Assembly: GCA_963747765.1 (NCBI GenBank)
Contig: CAVVGH010000005.1
Coordinates: 186,001 to 250,000 of the forward strand
Direction of reading: 5' to 3'
Source of the DNA: VRUE01 sp963747765
Lineage (GTDB): Bacteria; Actinomycetota; Thermoleophilia; Solirubrobacterales; 70-9
DNA: 64,000 nt
In this document: positions 55,603-63,061 of the stretch, piece after piece
How the letters are laid out: each line of letters opens with the position of its first letter
How positions within the stretch are numbered: position 1 is the first letter of the stretch
Made by a program: the position numbers and the translations under genes
Notes under the pieces: generated by a model
Database searches by the model: none
What the model saw: the letters and a program-made list of their open reading frames with translations, nothing else
Told to the model about the DNA's origin: nothing

Positions 55603-56525
55603 GCGCTACTTGAGACTGAGGAGGACACCGAGCACACGCGATCGCCGAGCATCCAGCGGTGCGAGACCGAGGACGAAACATCCGCGATCGATCCAGCGGT
55701 GCGGGCCCTACCGAGGACGAAACATCCGCGGAGCGCTCCAGCGTCGTCCACGGGGTCGACATCGACGTGGCGACGGTCGACATCGCGGCTGCGACTGTTG
55801 GCTCCGAGGCCGGGATGACGTTCGAGGCGCGTGACGCACTGGCGTTCCTCCGCTCTGAGGACATAGCCGAGCGTTTCGACGTGATCGTGTGCTTCGAGGG
55901 GCTAGAGCACTTGGCCGATATCGAGGGTGCCCTGCGAGAGTTGCGCCGTCACGCCGAGGCCGGCGTGAGGGTCATCGCATCGATTCCGAACAGCAAGGCC
56001 TTTGAGGAGGACAACGAGTTCCATCTCACCAACTTCGGCTGGGAGGAGACCCGTGCTGCCTGGGAAGGCTTTGAGAACCCGGTGATGCTGTTCCAGCACC
56101 TCGCGGAGGGCTCGGTTGTGCTCGCAGACGACGCCGACGAGTTCGATGCTCGCATTGTCAACTTGGATTACGGCGAGCCCGAGTTCGCAAACCACTACAT
56201 CGTTGCCGTCGGCTTTGATCCGGACGCGGTGCGAACCGCCCATAGAGCCCGGGCGCAGCTCATTCTAGCCCCGGTTTATAACCGCTACATGAGGGGCTTG
56301 GAGCGGGCAAACTCTGAGCTGCGCCGACGCAACGCCCAGCTTGCCCGCGGCCTGATCGGGCGCGCGGATTCGGGTGCCGCCTCGTTCGTCAGCCAGCTTG
56401 AGGAGCGGGTGAAGAAGCTTGAAGAGCGGGAAAGGGAGCTCCAGGCTGAGCTGGAGGCGAATGCACGGCAGACCGAAGTGGCTCAGGCCCACAGGGGCCG
56501 CTGGATACGCCGACTGCTGCGCTAG
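55594..56525 (+). CDS. SAM methyltransferase with disrupted N-terminus and coiled-coil tail
   Basis: The body from about 55740 reads VVHGVDIDVATVDIAAATVG, RFDVIVCFEGLEHLADIEGA and VRVIASIPNSKAFEEDNEFH, the motif II-IV part of a class I methyltransferase, then a coiled coil (SQLEERVKKLEERERELQAE) and WIRRLLR. Motif I is missing: the ATG at 55594 opens a frame that stops after six codons, and the stretch where the glycine loop should be is a 40-bp tandem repeat. A start within the repeat (GTG 55659) gives 288 residues without motif I. Probably inactive, or misassembled. Confidence 0.6.
55651..55731 (+). repeat. 40-bp imperfect tandem repeat
   Basis: Units at 55651-55690 and 55691-55731 both begin atccagcggtgcg and share ccgaggacgaaacatccgcg. 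They replace the expected methyltransferase motif I region. Confidence 0.7.
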
Positions 56526-56567
56526 ACCGACCGCGAGCCTCGCCGAGCATACCGTTACGGGGCAGGG

Positions 56568-56766
56568 GGTCAGTAGGCGCCGTCGCTGTGGATGATCGCG
56601 CTGGGGCGCCCAGCCGGAGCGCCAGGTCACCGGTGATCGAGAGGTTGTCGAGGTAATCGCGCTCGATCGCCAGCCGCTCCTCGAAGGTCAAGTCGGCCTG
56701 CGCCCGTAGACTTGCATCGGCCCGGTCAGCCCGGGCTTTACCGCCAGCCGCGACCGCTGGCGTCGT
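56568..56766 (-). pseudogene. duplicated 3' end of the glycosylphosphotransferase gene
   Basis: About 199 bp match 57766-57966 at roughly 90% with a few indels. Read on the minus strand it gives DLTFEERLAIERDYLDNLSI, identical to the end of the sugar transferase at 57768. It has no start and no catalytic part. Its upstream edge stops exactly at the ATG of the divergent GtrA gene (56768), so the duplication boundary and the GtrA start coincide. Confidence 0.85.
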
Positions 56767-56767
56767 C

Positions 56768-57229
56768 ATGGAGACCTCCGGCGGACTCGTATATCGCATC
56801 GGCGCGGCCGCCAAGCGGCCCGCCAGCTGGCTGCAACTGCTCAAGTTCGGCATCGTCGGGCTGTCGGGATACGTGGTCAACCTCGCCGTTTTCGCGGCGA
56901 TGGTCGGCCCGCTGGGCGCCTACCATCTGCTCGCTGCGGTGGTTGCCTTCTGCGTTGCGGTCGCCAACAACTTCCTCTGGAACCGCCGGTGGACCTTCGA
57001 GCCGGGCGATGCCCATCCCGCTTCCCAGGGGACGCGCTTCTTCGTCGTCAGCGTTGCGGCCCTGATCCTCAATCTGGCCGCCCTCGAGACGTTGCTTGCA
57101 GCGACAGCGCTCGCCGACCTCCCCGCTCAGGCGATCTCCGTGGCAATTGCAATGCCGTTCAACTTCCTCGGCAACAAGCTTTGGACCTTTGCAAGCGGAC
57201 CCCCCGAAACGTTCCACCCGAAACCCTGA
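56768..57229 (+). CDS. GtrA-like flippase
   Basis: 153 residues with four membrane helices in the GtrA layout: LLKFGIVGLSGYVVNLAVFA, LLAAVVAFCVAVANNFLWNR, WNRRWTF (the conserved loop), FFVVSVAALILNLAALE and the end PFNFLGNKLWTF. GtrA proteins are thought to flip polyprenyl-phosphate sugars across the membrane for GT-C enzymes, which fits the several DPM1-like and GT-C-like genes here. The last ten residues (GPPETFHPKP) and the stop are supplied by the repeat element, so the original C-terminus was probably altered. Confidence 0.85.
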   Translation: METSGGLVYRIGAAAKRPASWLQLLKFGIVGLSGYVVNLAVFAAMVGPLGAYHLLAAVVAFCVAVANNFLWNRRWTFEPGDAHPASQGTRFFVVSVAALILNLAALETLLAATALADLPAQAISVAIAMPFNFLGNKLWTFASGPPETFHPKP

Positions 57230-57483
57230 GCCGATGCTGCGATCACCAGCTCGACCTCGAGCCCCGGGTAAGTGCTGAGCCCCCGCTCCCGACCTTCCCG
57301 CCTCTTTCGTCGCTGAGCTTGAGGCCCTCGTGCCCGCTGGCTCTTTGGAGGAGCGCGGAAACGTCCCTGGGACCCGGCCAGACCATCTCGTTGATTGATT
57401 CTCGAAATTCCCCGACGAAGGGTTCGAAATGGGGGTGGTGGACCCGAAACGAACCCTTCGTCGATTGATTGATGAGAGAAACA

Positions 57484-57540
57484 GCCCCTCCCCTGTTTGC
57501 CCTCCACACCTGCAGGTAGGAGGGCAAACAGGGGAGGGGC
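57484..57540. repeat. perfect 22-bp stem-loop of copy 2
   Basis: gcccctcccctgtttgccct (from 57484) and the matching arm 57519-57540 pair fully around the loop acacctgcaggta. Compared with copy 1 the stem gained a base on each arm that still pairs. Confidence 0.75.
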
Positions 57541-57610
57541 CGCAGGGCCCAGACGGTCAGGGGCTACCGGCGTCGTTCCGCGAGATGTGGCCCGAAGGAG
57601 GCGGACACGA

Positions 57611-57729
57611 ACTCCGTTCGCTGTTTGTGTCGCAGAGCGGTACAAAGAGCGAACGGAGCGGCTGGAATCGCCCGGGCAAGACTGCGTTCGCTGTTTGTGT
57701 CGCAGAGCGGTACAAACAGCGAACGGAGC
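57611..57729. repeat. two adjacent CCGTTCGCT-family hairpins
   Basis: 57611-57659 and 57683-57729 share gttcgctgtttgtgtcgcag followed by agcggtacaaa and a pairing arm ending agcgaacgga. The second is almost perfect (cgctgtttgt / acaaacagcg). Confidence 0.7.
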
Positions 57730-57767
57730 GGCTGCCGGTGCGGGGACTGCGCTGAGAGGGGCGGAGG

Positions 57768-59270
57768 TCAGTAGGCGCCGTCGCCGCGGATGATCGCGCT
57801 GGGGGTGCGCAGCAGCAGCGCCAGGTCGCCGGTGATCGAGAGGTTGTCGAGGTAATCGCGCTCGATCGCCAGCCGCTCCTCGAAGGTCAGGTCGGCGCGC
57901 CCGTAGACCTGCATCGGCCCGGTCAGCCCGGGCTTCACGGCCAGCCGCGACCGCTGGCGCTCGTCGTAGAGGGCGGCCACCGCCTCCTCCTCGGGTCGCG
58001 GCCCGACAAGCGACATGTCGCCCTTCAGCACGTTGAGCAGCTGCGGCAGCTCGTCGACGCTCGTGCGCCGCAGGATGCGACCCGACCGCGTGATGCGCGG
58101 GTCGTTGTGGATCTTGAAGACCGGCTCCTCGAGCTCTTCGAGGTTGATCAGCTCCTCGAGGTGCTCGTCGGCCCCCCGCACCATCGTGCGGAACTTCAGC
58201 ATCGTGAAGAGACGGCCGTCCCTGCCGACGCGGCGCTGGCGAAAGAACACCGGGAAGCCGGTGTCGAACGCGATCATCAGCGCGGCGATCAGAAGCAGCG
58301 GCGAGAGCAGCGCCAGCAGCGTTCCCGAGACGACCAGGTCCATGCCCCGCTTCATGGCGATCGTCGAGCGGGGCGGGTCCGAGAAGCGGAAGTCCAGCAC
58401 CGGCAGCTCCGCCAGCCGGTTCAGTTCGATGCCCGGGCCCAGCAGTCCGAAGTGCTGGGGCAGGAAGGTCAGCCCCAGCCCGGCCGTCTTGCACTCCTCG
58501 ATCAGCCGCTCGGCAAGTGGCTCGCTCGAGCCCTGCTCGGTGACGACCACCCGCTCGACGTTGTGCTCGCGGGCAACTCGCGTGAAGTCGTCGACCGAGC
58601 CGAGCCGGGTCAGCTCAGTTGCCGTTTCCTCGCCGGGCGGGGAGAGGTAGCCGACCAGATGCAGGCGCGCCTCGGGGTGGGTGGAGAGCCGCCGCGCGAC
58701 GATGTCGGCCGCCTCGGGCGTCCCGATCATCAACCCGATGGCCGTGCCGGTCAGCCGGTGCCAGAAGAAGCGCACCACCCCGCGCACGGCGACGCTGCCA
58801 ACCAGGGTCCCGCCGGCGACGATGATCGCGCTGCCGGCTGACAGCGGGCCGACCGGGCTGAGCGCCAGCAGCCCGTCGAGGGCAATCGTGCCGAGGGCGC
58901 TGGTGGAGATCAGCGACGGCAGCTCGTCGAGCGTGCTGTGGCGAATTCGCCGATGGTCGTTGTCGTAGAGCCCGTGCAGCTTCACGACCAGGATCCAGAC
59001 CGGGCTGAACAGCGTCGCCCAGAACAGCATGGCGACGTCGGTGGCCGGGGTCACCGCGGTGGCGAAGCAGAGGGCGCCGATCAGGGCCCCCCAGTCGCCC
59101 ATGGCGAGCAGGCGGCGCAGCAGCGATCCGCGGCGGCGCAGCGCAGCGCCACCACCGGACAGACCCAGCCTGTCGGCGGCCCTCCCCTGCGGCGAGCGGG
59201 GCCTGGCAGCGGTGGTGGGGCGTGCCGTGCCCGCCTCGCGATCCGGTGCCTCTTGGGTGTGTCGCGTCAT
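57768..59270 (-). CDS. polyprenyl glycosylphosphotransferase (initiating enzyme)
   Basis: 500 residues. After a disordered N-terminus come four helices and a CoA-binding-like domain (about 170-300, TGTAIGLMIGTPEAADIVAR), a fifth helix VVSGTLLALLSPLLLIAALM, then the catalytic bac_transf domain: FFRQRRVGRDGRLFTMLKFR, RTMVRGADEHLEEL, RSGRILRRTSVDELPQLLNV and DMSLVGPRPEEEA, ending LTFEERLAIERDYLDNLSI. Enzymes of this WcaJ/CpsE-like group attach a sugar-1-phosphate to undecaprenyl phosphate and so start chain synthesis. It follows the ligase-like gene's stop by 7 bp on the same strand. Its 3' end is duplicated at 56568. Confidence 0.9.
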   Translation of the reverse strand: MTRHTQEAPDREAGTARPTTAARPRSPQGRAADRLGLSGGGAALRRRGSLLRRLLAMGDWGALIGALCFATAVTPATDVAMLFWATLFSPVWILVVKLHGLYDNDHRRIRHSTLDELPSLISTSALGTIALDGLLALSPVGPLSAGSAIIVAGGTLVGSVAVRGVVRFFWHRLTGTAIGLMIGTPEAADIVARRLSTHPEARLHLVGYLSPPGEETATELTRLGSVDDFTRVAREHNVERVVVTEQGSSEPLAERLIEECKTAGLGLTFLPQHFGLLGPGIELNRLAELPVLDFRFSDPPRSTIAMKRGMDLVVSGTLLALLSPLLLIAALMIAFDTGFPVFFRQRRVGRDGRLFTMLKFRTMVRGADEHLEELINLEELEEPVFKIHNDPRITRSGRILRRTSVDELPQLLNVLKGDMSLVGPRPEEEAVAALYDERQRSRLAVKPGLTGPMQVYGRADLTFEERLAIERDYLDNLSITGDLALLLRTPSAIIRGDGAY

Positions 59271-59277
59271 TTCCGGC

Positions 59278-61194
59278 TCACCCGCATTCCTGTTCGTTAC
59301 GTAGGCACTTGGCCTGTGGATTCAGGCCTAGAGCCCGTCTGAGGTCGGTCTTAGCGGCTTGCGCATCGCCAGCCTCCCCCTCGACTTTAGAGCGTAGGTA
59401 GTACCACTGCCAATTCTGGTCCTCGCGGTCGATCGCTTGCGTCAGGTGTTCGATCGCGGTTGGGAAGTCGCTCTGCAGCGCAGCCAGCTGCCCCAGCTGG
59501 CCGTATGGAGACGCCGCCCACGGCTCGATCGAGCGGGCTTTCTCGGCCCGGTCGACCGCCTTCGTCATGTCGCCTTCGGCTGCCGCCGCCCGGCTGGCGT
59601 TGAGCTCGTGCTCGACCAGGAGCGGGCCGACCAGCGCGACGACCGAGACCCAGGCGATCGCAAGCGCGGCGATCGCCATCCCGTAGCGGCGCCCGTCCCG
59701 CAGCGCCGCCGGCTGTTCGGGGGTTGGGACGAGCTGCGCGCACCTGGCTCCCACCATGACCCCGGCGGCGAGGAAGAAGATGGCTCCCATGGCCTCGATC
59801 TCCCAGAGCCAGTCGATGCCCGCCACGACGGCGAACGCGACCATCGCGGCAAGCAGCGCCGCGTAGCGCTCGCGGCGCGGCTGAAGGGCGGCGCGCCAGG
59901 CGGCGAATCCGCTCCACAGCAGGACGCCGACCATGCCCAACACCAGCAGTCCGCCGACCAGGCCCAGCTCGGCGAAGGACTCCAGATAGAGGGAATGGGC
60001 ATTGTGCAGTGGCCATTCGAAGGGGCGGTGCTGGTCCCAGAGGAACTTGTAGGTGCCCGCGCCGTAGCCGAGGACCGGCTTTTCGGAGAAGGAGTCGATC
60101 GCGACCTTCCAGAAGTCGTGGCGGCCGGCGCCGGCGAATTCGGAGAAGTGGCGCTCGGGCTGGCTGGGGAACTGCTGTATGTCGCTGCTGGAGAACTGAT
60201 CCCAGGCGCGTCCCCCGATCGCGATCGCGACCCCGATCGCGACCACGGCGATCCCGGCTGCGATTCCCTTGAGAACGGTCGGGTTGCGGGAGGCCTCGAC
60301 CGCTCGCCCGGTCAGCCCGCCGCCCCGCCCCTCCAGCCAGCGCAGGGCGGCGAAGAGCAGCAGCGCCACGGCGATCCCCGCCAGCAGGATGGCCAGCACC
60401 GTCACTCCCTGGTCGACCGCCGCCTGGTTGGCGACGTTGTCGGCCAGGCTGCGCCGCGCCTGGACCGCGAGTACGGCCGGCAGCGCTCCGATCGCCCCGA
60501 TCGCCAGCGTCGCCAGCAGCCAGAGGCGGTCTCGCGAGAGAGCGAGCAGGCAGCCTGCCCCGACCGCGAGGGCGAGCAGGCCACCGCGCGAGTAGGTGAA
60601 GTAGAGGGTGAGCAGGAGGGCGGGCATCGCGGCCACCGACAGCCACCGCAGCGCGGCGAAGCCCGACTGCCGGCTGGTCCACAGCAGCAGCGTCACGCCG
60701 ATCGCGCAGACCACCCCGTCCGCATTCCAATAGCCGAGCGGATAGCGCAGGCGCGAGCCGCTGCCGAGCGATTCCGAAACCTCGACCACATGCGGCAAAA
60801 GGCGGCTCGCCAGGGCGATCAGGGCGATCAGGGCGAGGGCAATCGCCAGCCCTTCAGCGAAACGTTGGCGCCTTTCGTCGGTTTGGGCGATGAGAAAGGC
60901 GGCTAGGAAGACGCCGAGGTAGCTCAGCACTCGGCCCGCCTCGATCACGCTCAGCTCCATCGACCCCGACCACAGAGATGAGACCCCCGATAGAACCGCA
61001 AGACCCCCGAGCAGGCCAGCCGACAGAAAGAACGGGCGCGCCGTCGCCGCGCTGGACGCCGACCCGAACACGACCAGCGCGACAACCACAAGCCAGACGC
61101 CGATTCCCGCGATGTGGCGGGTCGTCACGTCGAACCCCCCGCCGCTCAACGCCAGCGCACCGAGCAGCGCCACTGGAGCGAACAGCGCCGCCAT
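59278..61194 (-). CDS. O-antigen ligase/polymerase-like membrane protein with TPR tail
   Basis: About 638 residues from ATG 61194; the frame is open to 61293, but that would cross the divergent gene's start. About eleven helices, the Wzy_C pattern with a large loop (AWDQFSSSDIQQFPSQPERH, FWKVAIDSFSEKPVLGYGAG, HNAHSLYLESFAELGLVGGL; the NAHS/HN-x-x-L motif is typical of ligases), then a C-terminal TPR region (AAAAEGDMTKAVDRAEKARS, SPYGQLGQLAALQSDFPTAI). It would polymerise the glycan or attach it to another carrier outside the membrane. The following glycosylphosphotransferase is in the same operon. Confidence 0.85.
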   Translation of the reverse strand: MAALFAPVALLGALALSGGGFDVTTRHIAGIGVWLVVVALVVFGSASSAATARPFFLSAGLLGGLAVLSGVSSLWSGSMELSVIEAGRVLSYLGVFLAAFLIAQTDERRQRFAEGLAIALALIALIALASRLLPHVVEVSESLGSGSRLRYPLGYWNADGVVCAIGVTLLLWTSRQSGFAALRWLSVAAMPALLLTLYFTYSRGGLLALAVGAGCLLALSRDRLWLLATLAIGAIGALPAVLAVQARRSLADNVANQAAVDQGVTVLAILLAGIAVALLLFAALRWLEGRGGGLTGRAVEASRNPTVLKGIAAGIAVVAIGVAIAIGGRAWDQFSSSDIQQFPSQPERHFSEFAGAGRHDFWKVAIDSFSEKPVLGYGAGTYKFLWDQHRPFEWPLHNAHSLYLESFAELGLVGGLLVLGMVGVLLWSGFAAWRAALQPRRERYAALLAAMVAFAVVAGIDWLWEIEAMGAIFFLAAGVMVGARCAQLVPTPEQPAALRDGRRYGMAIAALAIAWVSVVALVGPLLVEHELNASRAAAAEGDMTKAVDRAEKARSIEPWAASPYGQLGQLAALQSDFPTAIEHLTQAIDREDQNWQWYYLRSKVEGEAGDAQAAKTDLRRALGLNPQAKCLRNEQECG

Positions 61195-61200
61195 TTCGTC

Positions 61201-61206
61201 TAACCT
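61201..61206 (+). promoter_or_regulatory. -10 box TAACCT for a leaderless transcript
   Basis: TAACCT ends 8 nt before the ATG at 61215. The divergent ligase-like start at 61194 is only 20 bp away, so its own signal must lie within the other gene. Confidence 0.5.
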
Positions 61207-61214
61207 TCCGCGCG

Positions 61215-61739
61215 ATGAACGGGATGAGTCTTCGCTGGGGCCGAGGTCTGGCCCCCTCCGTTGGGATCGTGTCATTGCTGGCTCTGCTCGCATTGGCGTG
61301 CTTCCCTGTGCTTGCTCAGGCGGCAGGGAGTGCCGAAATCGAATACTCCGACGCGCCGCCGCCGGTTAACGGCAGTCAAAGTTACGGATCGGGATCCTCG
61401 GCGACCTCTTCGGGCGGGGGCTCCAAGTCTTCCACGAAGTCCGGCTCGTCCGGTGGGTCCAAGAATGGTTCGTCCTCCAAGAACGGTGGGGCCTCGGCCA
61501 AGGGCACCGGAGGCAATCGCAGGCAGCGTATCCAAGGCAAGGGCGCCGACGGGCAGTCGAGCGCGGTTGGCGGGAGCCAGCTGCCCGGCGAAGAGGCGAG
61601 CTCGAGCTCTTCACCGCTTCTCCCAATTCTGCTCGCGATCCTCGCCCTGGCGGCGATTTCGATCGGCATCGTGCTGATCAGGCGCAGACGTGAAAGGGAC
61701 GCGTCGGGAACCTCCGTTCCATCCGAAGCGAGCAGCTAG
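61215..61739 (+). CDS. Ser/Gly-rich exported protein with C-terminal membrane anchor
   Basis: 174 residues. A signal-peptide-like N-terminus (GIVSLLALLALACFPVLAQA, then AGSAE) precedes about 90 residues of Ser, Gly and Lys repeats (SGGGSKSSTKSGSSGGSKNG). Then come LPGEEASSSSS, a helix (PLLPILLAILALAAISIGIV) and RRRRE. This is the layout of wall- or membrane-anchored proteins; LPGEE resembles but does not equal an LPXTG sorting motif, and no sortase is here. Probably a flexible spacer at the cell surface. It precedes the glycosidase gene by 4 bp. Confidence 0.7.
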   Translation: MNGMSLRWGRGLAPSVGIVSLLALLALACFPVLAQAAGSAEIEYSDAPPPVNGSQSYGSGSSATSSGGGSKSSTKSGSSGGSKNGSSSKNGGASAKGTGGNRRQRIQGKGADGQSSAVGGSQLPGEEASSSSSPLLPILLAILALAAISIGIVLIRRRRERDASGTSVPSEASS

Positions 61740-61743
61740 GCAT

Positions 61744-62880
61744 ATGCACAAGCACCGAGAGCGCCGTGGAGGCAGGGCGCGTGGCTACGCCGCGGCTCTT
61801 GCCCTTGCCTTGGTCGCGATGGCCGCGTCGGCGTCGCCCGCCCTGGCCCTGCCGGGCAACTTCTGGGGCGTCGTGCCCCAGGCAAGGCCGAGCGCCGAAG
61901 AACTGCAGCGCCTCAAACGAGGCGGCGTGGACAGTATCCGCGTGCCGATCGTCTGGGATGCGGTGCAACCGAGCCGGTTCGCCGCCCCGGACTGGTCGAG
62001 CGTCGACCCGTTCATCCAGCTGGCCGCCGAAGCGGGGATCGACGTGCTGCCGTTCGTCTACGGGGCCCCGAGCTGGGCGGTGCCGTTTGACCGCTCCATC
62101 TCGAGCCACCCGCCGAAGTTCCTGCCGGTGAGGACCGGACTTCAGCGGACGGCGTGGAAGCGCCTGCTGCGCTCGGCAGTTCAGCGCTACGGGCCGCGCG
62201 GGAGCTTCTGGGCGGAAAATCCGGGCGTGCCGAAGCGCCCAATCAGGTACTGGCAGATCTGGAACGAGCCGAACTTCTTCTACTTCGTGGCCAGGCCCAA
62301 CCCGGTCGAATACGGAAAGCTCGTGAAGCTCTCCTATGCGGCGGTCAAAAGCGTCGATCGGGGTGCCAAGATCGTTCTGGGTGGGCTCTTTGCCCGTCCC
62401 AAGCAGGCCCGCTTCAGGCGGCGCCCCCCGCTGGCCTACTTCGCCACCGAATTCCTCGAACGGATGTACCAGGGCAACCGTGGGATCAAGTCCAAGTTCC
62501 AGGGGGTTGCCCTGCACCCCTACACCGGCACCTTCAAGCGCCTCACCCCCTACATCGAAGCGGTTCGCAGCGTGCTCATCGCTAATCAGGACCCGGGCAA
62601 GAGCCTGTGGATCACCGAGATGGGCTGGAGCTCCCAACACCCCAGTCGCGGCAACTCCTTCGCGAAAGGCTGGCGGGGGCAGGCCAAGCAGCTGCAGGGC
62701 GCCTTCGGCGTGCTGCGCGCGATGCAGCGCAAGTGGCGCATTGCCCGCGTCTACTGGTTCTCGGTCAACGACCAGCCGGGCTCCTGCAACTTCTGCGACG
62801 GCAGCGGCCTGTTCGCCGAAGGCTTCCGCCCGAAGCCGGCGTGGTACACCTACGCGCGCTTCGCCGGCGGCCGCCCCTAA
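61744..62880 (+). CDS. secreted glycoside hydrolase-like protein (clan GH-A fold)
   Basis: 378 residues from ATG 61744. Signal peptide GYAAALALALVAMAASASPA with cleavage near ALA-LPG. The barrel begins NFWGVVPQARPSAEELQRLK and VDSIRVPIVWDAVQP. The acid/base Glu is in IRYWQIWNEPNFFY, and the likely nucleophile Glu in KSLWITEMGWSSQHP, at the ends of strands 4 and 7 as in clan GH-A. SVNDQPGSCNFCDGSGLF near the end may form a disulfide. It could trim or remodel the surface glycan after export; the true substrate is unknown. Confidence 0.8.
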   Translation: MHKHRERRGGRARGYAAALALALVAMAASASPALALPGNFWGVVPQARPSAEELQRLKRGGVDSIRVPIVWDAVQPSRFAAPDWSSVDPFIQLAAEAGIDVLPFVYGAPSWAVPFDRSISSHPPKFLPVRTGLQRTAWKRLLRSAVQRYGPRGSFWAENPGVPKRPIRYWQIWNEPNFFYFVARPNPVEYGKLVKLSYAAVKSVDRGAKIVLGGLFARPKQARFRRRPPLAYFATEFLERMYQGNRGIKSKFQGVALHPYTGTFKRLTPYIEAVRSVLIANQDPGKSLWITEMGWSSQHPSRGNSFAKGWRGQAKQLQGAFGVLRAMQRKWRIARVYWFSVNDQPGSCNFCDGSGLFAEGFRPKPAWYTYARFAGGRP

Positions 62881-62942
62881 CCGCACTCACGCTTCCCGAT
62901 CTCAGGCTGCGGCCGCGGGGTCTCCGAAGCGGCCCTTCCCAC

Positions 62943-62990
62943 TGCGTTCGCCGTTTGCGTCGCTCACCGTCGCAAGAGACGAACGGAGCA
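62943..62990. repeat. CCGTTCGCT-family hairpin, isolated copy
   Basis: tgcgttcgccgtttgcgtcg and a right arm cgcaagagacgaacgga pair imperfectly. It is a lone relative of the hairpins inside the large repeat elements, lying 60 bp behind the glycosidase gene. Confidence 0.5.
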
Positions 62991-63011
62991 GCCGCTCGGC
63001 GACGAGGGGCT

Positions 63012-63061
63012 GCAAATCACTGAGTTGTTTGAGTAAAATCACTCAGTGTGATGAGTGATTT
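63012..63061 (+). promoter_or_regulatory. nested inverted repeats at the start of the ATPase gene
   Basis: gcaaatcact near 63012 and its complement agtgatttgc ending near 63063 form a perfect 10-bp pair spanning the ATG at 63051. Inside, actgagt and actcagt also pair, and TAAAAT (63034) is a plausible -10 box. The AT-rich sequence stands out. It may be an operator or an RNA structure covering the start codon. Confidence 0.5.

Larger units (their letters stand above)
57195..57735. repeat. structured repeat element, copy 2 (inverted, rearranged)
   Basis: In opposite orientation to 39758-40254. It starts with the terminal repeat (ggaccccccgaaacgttcc), runs through ccgatgctgcgatcaccagc shared with copy 1, and contains the 22-bp perfect stem (57484-57540). 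The CCGTTCGCT hairpin is present twice (57611-57659 and 57683-57729). The far terminal repeat is absent. It fills the space between GtrA and the convergent glycosylphosphotransferase gene; no gene is seen in it. Confidence 0.7.

Noticed and set aside
57429..57755. Open frames inside the repeat elements with shared peptides
   Set aside because: The shared peptides follow from the repeated DNA and run through hairpins; no start signal, and the frame is not kept between copies.
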